A DNA stretch of 64,000 nt. Source: Adiantum capillus-veneris. Its lineage: Eukaryota > Streptophyta > Polypodiopsida > Polypodiales > Pteridaceae. The notes under the pieces were generated by a model that did not search any database, was not told the DNA's origin, and worked only from the letters and a program-made list of their open reading frames with translations. Below are positions 58,701 to 61,700 of the stretch, piece by piece. The stretch lies in NCBI GenBank assembly GCA_014529385.2, contig CM043963.1, positions 7,055,001 through 7,119,000 on the forward strand, in the 5' to 3' direction. Position 1 is the first letter of the stretch, and every line of letters begins with the position of its first letter. The position numbers and the translations under genes were made by a program.

Positions 58701-61700
58701 ACTCTCTTACTAAAGGAACGGAAGGCTCTCCCTTCCGTAAGTAAAAGGAACCCTTCAGAGCACTCATCTTAAGCAAAGTTCAACATTCACTTCTGCTGCA
58801 CCTTACAGTTGAGGAGTGGCTTACAGAAGCATCAGCCCACTTGCATCGAGGAGCGCTAAAGGCAGCCTCTTTTTTGGACCCCATGGTTAGCACACACAGA
58901 GGTCACTTGGTTGGTAGCAAGCCTCACGTTTCTTGGGGCCCCATCCCATGGCAGAGCGTCCAGCCCGCACTCTCAACAACTAGCTTCAGTTTTCAAGCTT
59001 TTCCAAGGAGGTTCAAAGCATATAATTACGAGGCATGAGAGGGGAGCAGAGCATGTGTTAGAATCTTACAGAGACTATACCAACTTAGTGGCATACCCCT
59101 CTTGAGGCAATGGCTCCCACATGGATAGGGTCCTTCACACAGCTGGAGGTCCTCATTGCAATTCGAGCCAGCTATGAGTCAGTACCACACATGTTCTTTG
59201 AGGTGCAGGGAGATGTTGGGGCAGCTTGAAAGACTTGCATCTCAGCCACCTGTTCTTGCACCTTAGGCACATGTTGTGGAGGCTACATGTTCTCCGTCAA
59301 GTGTACAGGTGTTTCCATTGACTCTGCAGTATGAATCACCTGTGCTCGAGTCTTAACAGGCTTTTGAATATGATCCAGTGACCCAACTTGCTGAGACGGA
59401 AGAGGAGGTTGCAAAAAGGCCAAAAACCTCGGGTTCTGCATTACTTGTGTGAACATAGCCACAGCAGTAGCCAACTGGGTCTTGAATATATCATCATCCG
59501 TCTGTGGTGGTCTAGAAGACTCACCCACTTCATGTGTCTGTTGACCCTATGAAGAGGAAAGCTCTTCAATCACATTATCTGGTCTCTCAGCCATAATTGC
59601 AATTTCCTGTGTCTGGTCTATGATCCCTTGTGTCTTCAAGCCCAAACTGACCAAGGCTCACTTCTATGGGAAAAAGTGATTTAATCCCGCGGATGGAACC
59701 ATGAAACCGGCTTGTACTTTCAAAAAGGGCCGTAGACTTTAGACTTAAACCTTATTTGCTTTCACCCATTTAATTTGTCGCCCACTTTACCTATACTTTC
59801 AAGACACAACAAAGGGGAGAGGGATACAGGCTGCTAGATTGCACCTGTATGAGTAGATCGACACCAGGTAGGCCCAGATTGGCCCCTAACTTAGGCGCCC
59901 CTTTTGGTATTTCTTTATTGTTTAAAAGAGGGAATAAACGTTGTGGTTCCCTACAAGCTGCCCCACACAAGCTTGGCTGAATTTTAACTGTTCCTGCCCG
60001 ATTTCGGCAACATAACTGTACTAGGACACTTCACAGTCAGTATTCCCACGCATTGAATGACTTTCCCGACGCATACGGGCACTTTGCAAAACTTGGCGAG
60101 AATCTGCAGCACGCTGAATTCTCTGTTTTCATCCCCGAAAATGCGCCAGACTACCTTACAGCGGTCCCCTCGCGTCCCCGAACCTCCTGGGGGTATTAGG
60201 GACCTTTTAGGGCCAAAACCTTAAACCTGCAAAAATACACAGCAGGCTGTAATTTACTGTTTCGGGCTCCGTTTCGCGTGCCGGTCGCATCCATAGCAAG
60301 TCCTTGAGCTCCCGCACCTGTAGAGCTACTTGCCCTTTGAATCGGACAAGATTTCTAGCGTGAAACCTCTCCGACTTCACCTGTACCTGCGGGGGATTAG
60401 CCGCTAGCTAATCCAGTACCTGCGCAAGAGGCTCTTGCCTCGGCAATCGCGCATGAACCCACACAAGTGTACATCGGTCAAATGAAAATCCCACTAGAGG
60501 GGTATAACATACTGCCATAGGGGAGAGAGAGGGCAGTGCATAGCGTGCAGGGCATCACTCCTGACACTGCACTGTACATAGGAGGGAAAGGAAGCACTCC
60601 ATAGCTCTTAACCTGTGACAAAATCTACAAATGAGCCTCTCCCAGCTTAAAATTCAGCGCCACTTCTTCCTTGAGGAGGCAAGTGCACAGAAATGTGCCA
60701 CTTGGCGCATTTACAAGCATTTTCCCGTTTCGGGTTCGCTGCTTAAAAATATCTTGACCGGTTGCCCAGTTGACTTCGCAGCAAAGTAATAAAATGTTCC
60801 CCTAGTCATACCAGAGGTAATGACGCGGACACATTTTCAGGTCCCAAAATAGCAGTTCCCTAAATTTTAGGAAATGCTGCCATTGTATCTTTCTAGGTCA
60901 TCTGACCCCCTTTGTACACTGCAGCCACACCCAAAACTGAAATGTAGCCTCTGTAGCAAAGGATTCCACTTTGGCTAGTCAATGACCCCACTTTGGCTAA
61001 CCATAGTCTTTGTCCAACCTTAGTGCTCTCTTGCCCTCAGGCCTGGACTCCCTCCGAACAGTTCCACACTAGCTATGCAATGCAGGGCAGTTAGATTTCC
61101 CGAGGGGTGTTTCCAAAAAGTAAAAGTAAATAAATAATAAGAAAGAAATCAACAAAAAGGATAGATAGTAGTCACACGCTGGTGACAAGATGTCACGTGA
61201 CACATCCAACCCTATGACAAGGTGTCACGTGACACATCCAACCCTATGTGTCCGTGGACAAGCTACAGCATGACCAAGGTTCAGTTCAGTCAAGTCAATC
61301 TAGAATAGGATATGATATGGCACTTTTGTGAGTCTGTTCGCAGACCGTGCATGTCCAGACACTTAGATTAGATGCATATCCTTTGGTTGCACATAGGATG
61401 ATCATCAGATTTCCATCAGAACCCATCAGGAGCATTTTTACAGTGCATCGACCTATTTTCCCTATTTTTGACGTTTTTCACTTATTATTTTTAAGTGACT
61501 TTTGTTGGAAAGTAGGTAGGGCAAATTTACTAAGTTTGTATATATAAGCAACCTAGCACTAGGGCATCAAGCAATTTATTGCAGCAGGCTTCTCAGCAAG
61601 AACAAGGACCCCCTCAGCCTGGTGTTTTCAACAAAGGGACTCCGGCGATTTCAGCCCTGGCCTTTGGCGCTTCCAGTAGCATTGTAGGCACCAGCGATTA

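Larger units (their letters stand above)
32380..58807 (+). mobile_element. G1: Ty3/gypsy LTR retrotransposon, split by M3
   Basis: The 5' LTR is 32380-33555, the internal left part 33556-36116, M3 occupies 36117-56205, the internal right part is 56206-58686, and a 3' LTR remnant is 58687-58807. Gag, knuckle, protease, RT (LDD), RNase H and integrase are all recognisable in gypsy order (integrase after RNase H). The frame across the M3 insertion is continuous once the duplication is removed. A truncated LTR of the same family (57279-57903) interrupts the RNase H/integrase junction. GTTGA flanks the whole. It is old and inactive. Confidence 0.9.
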
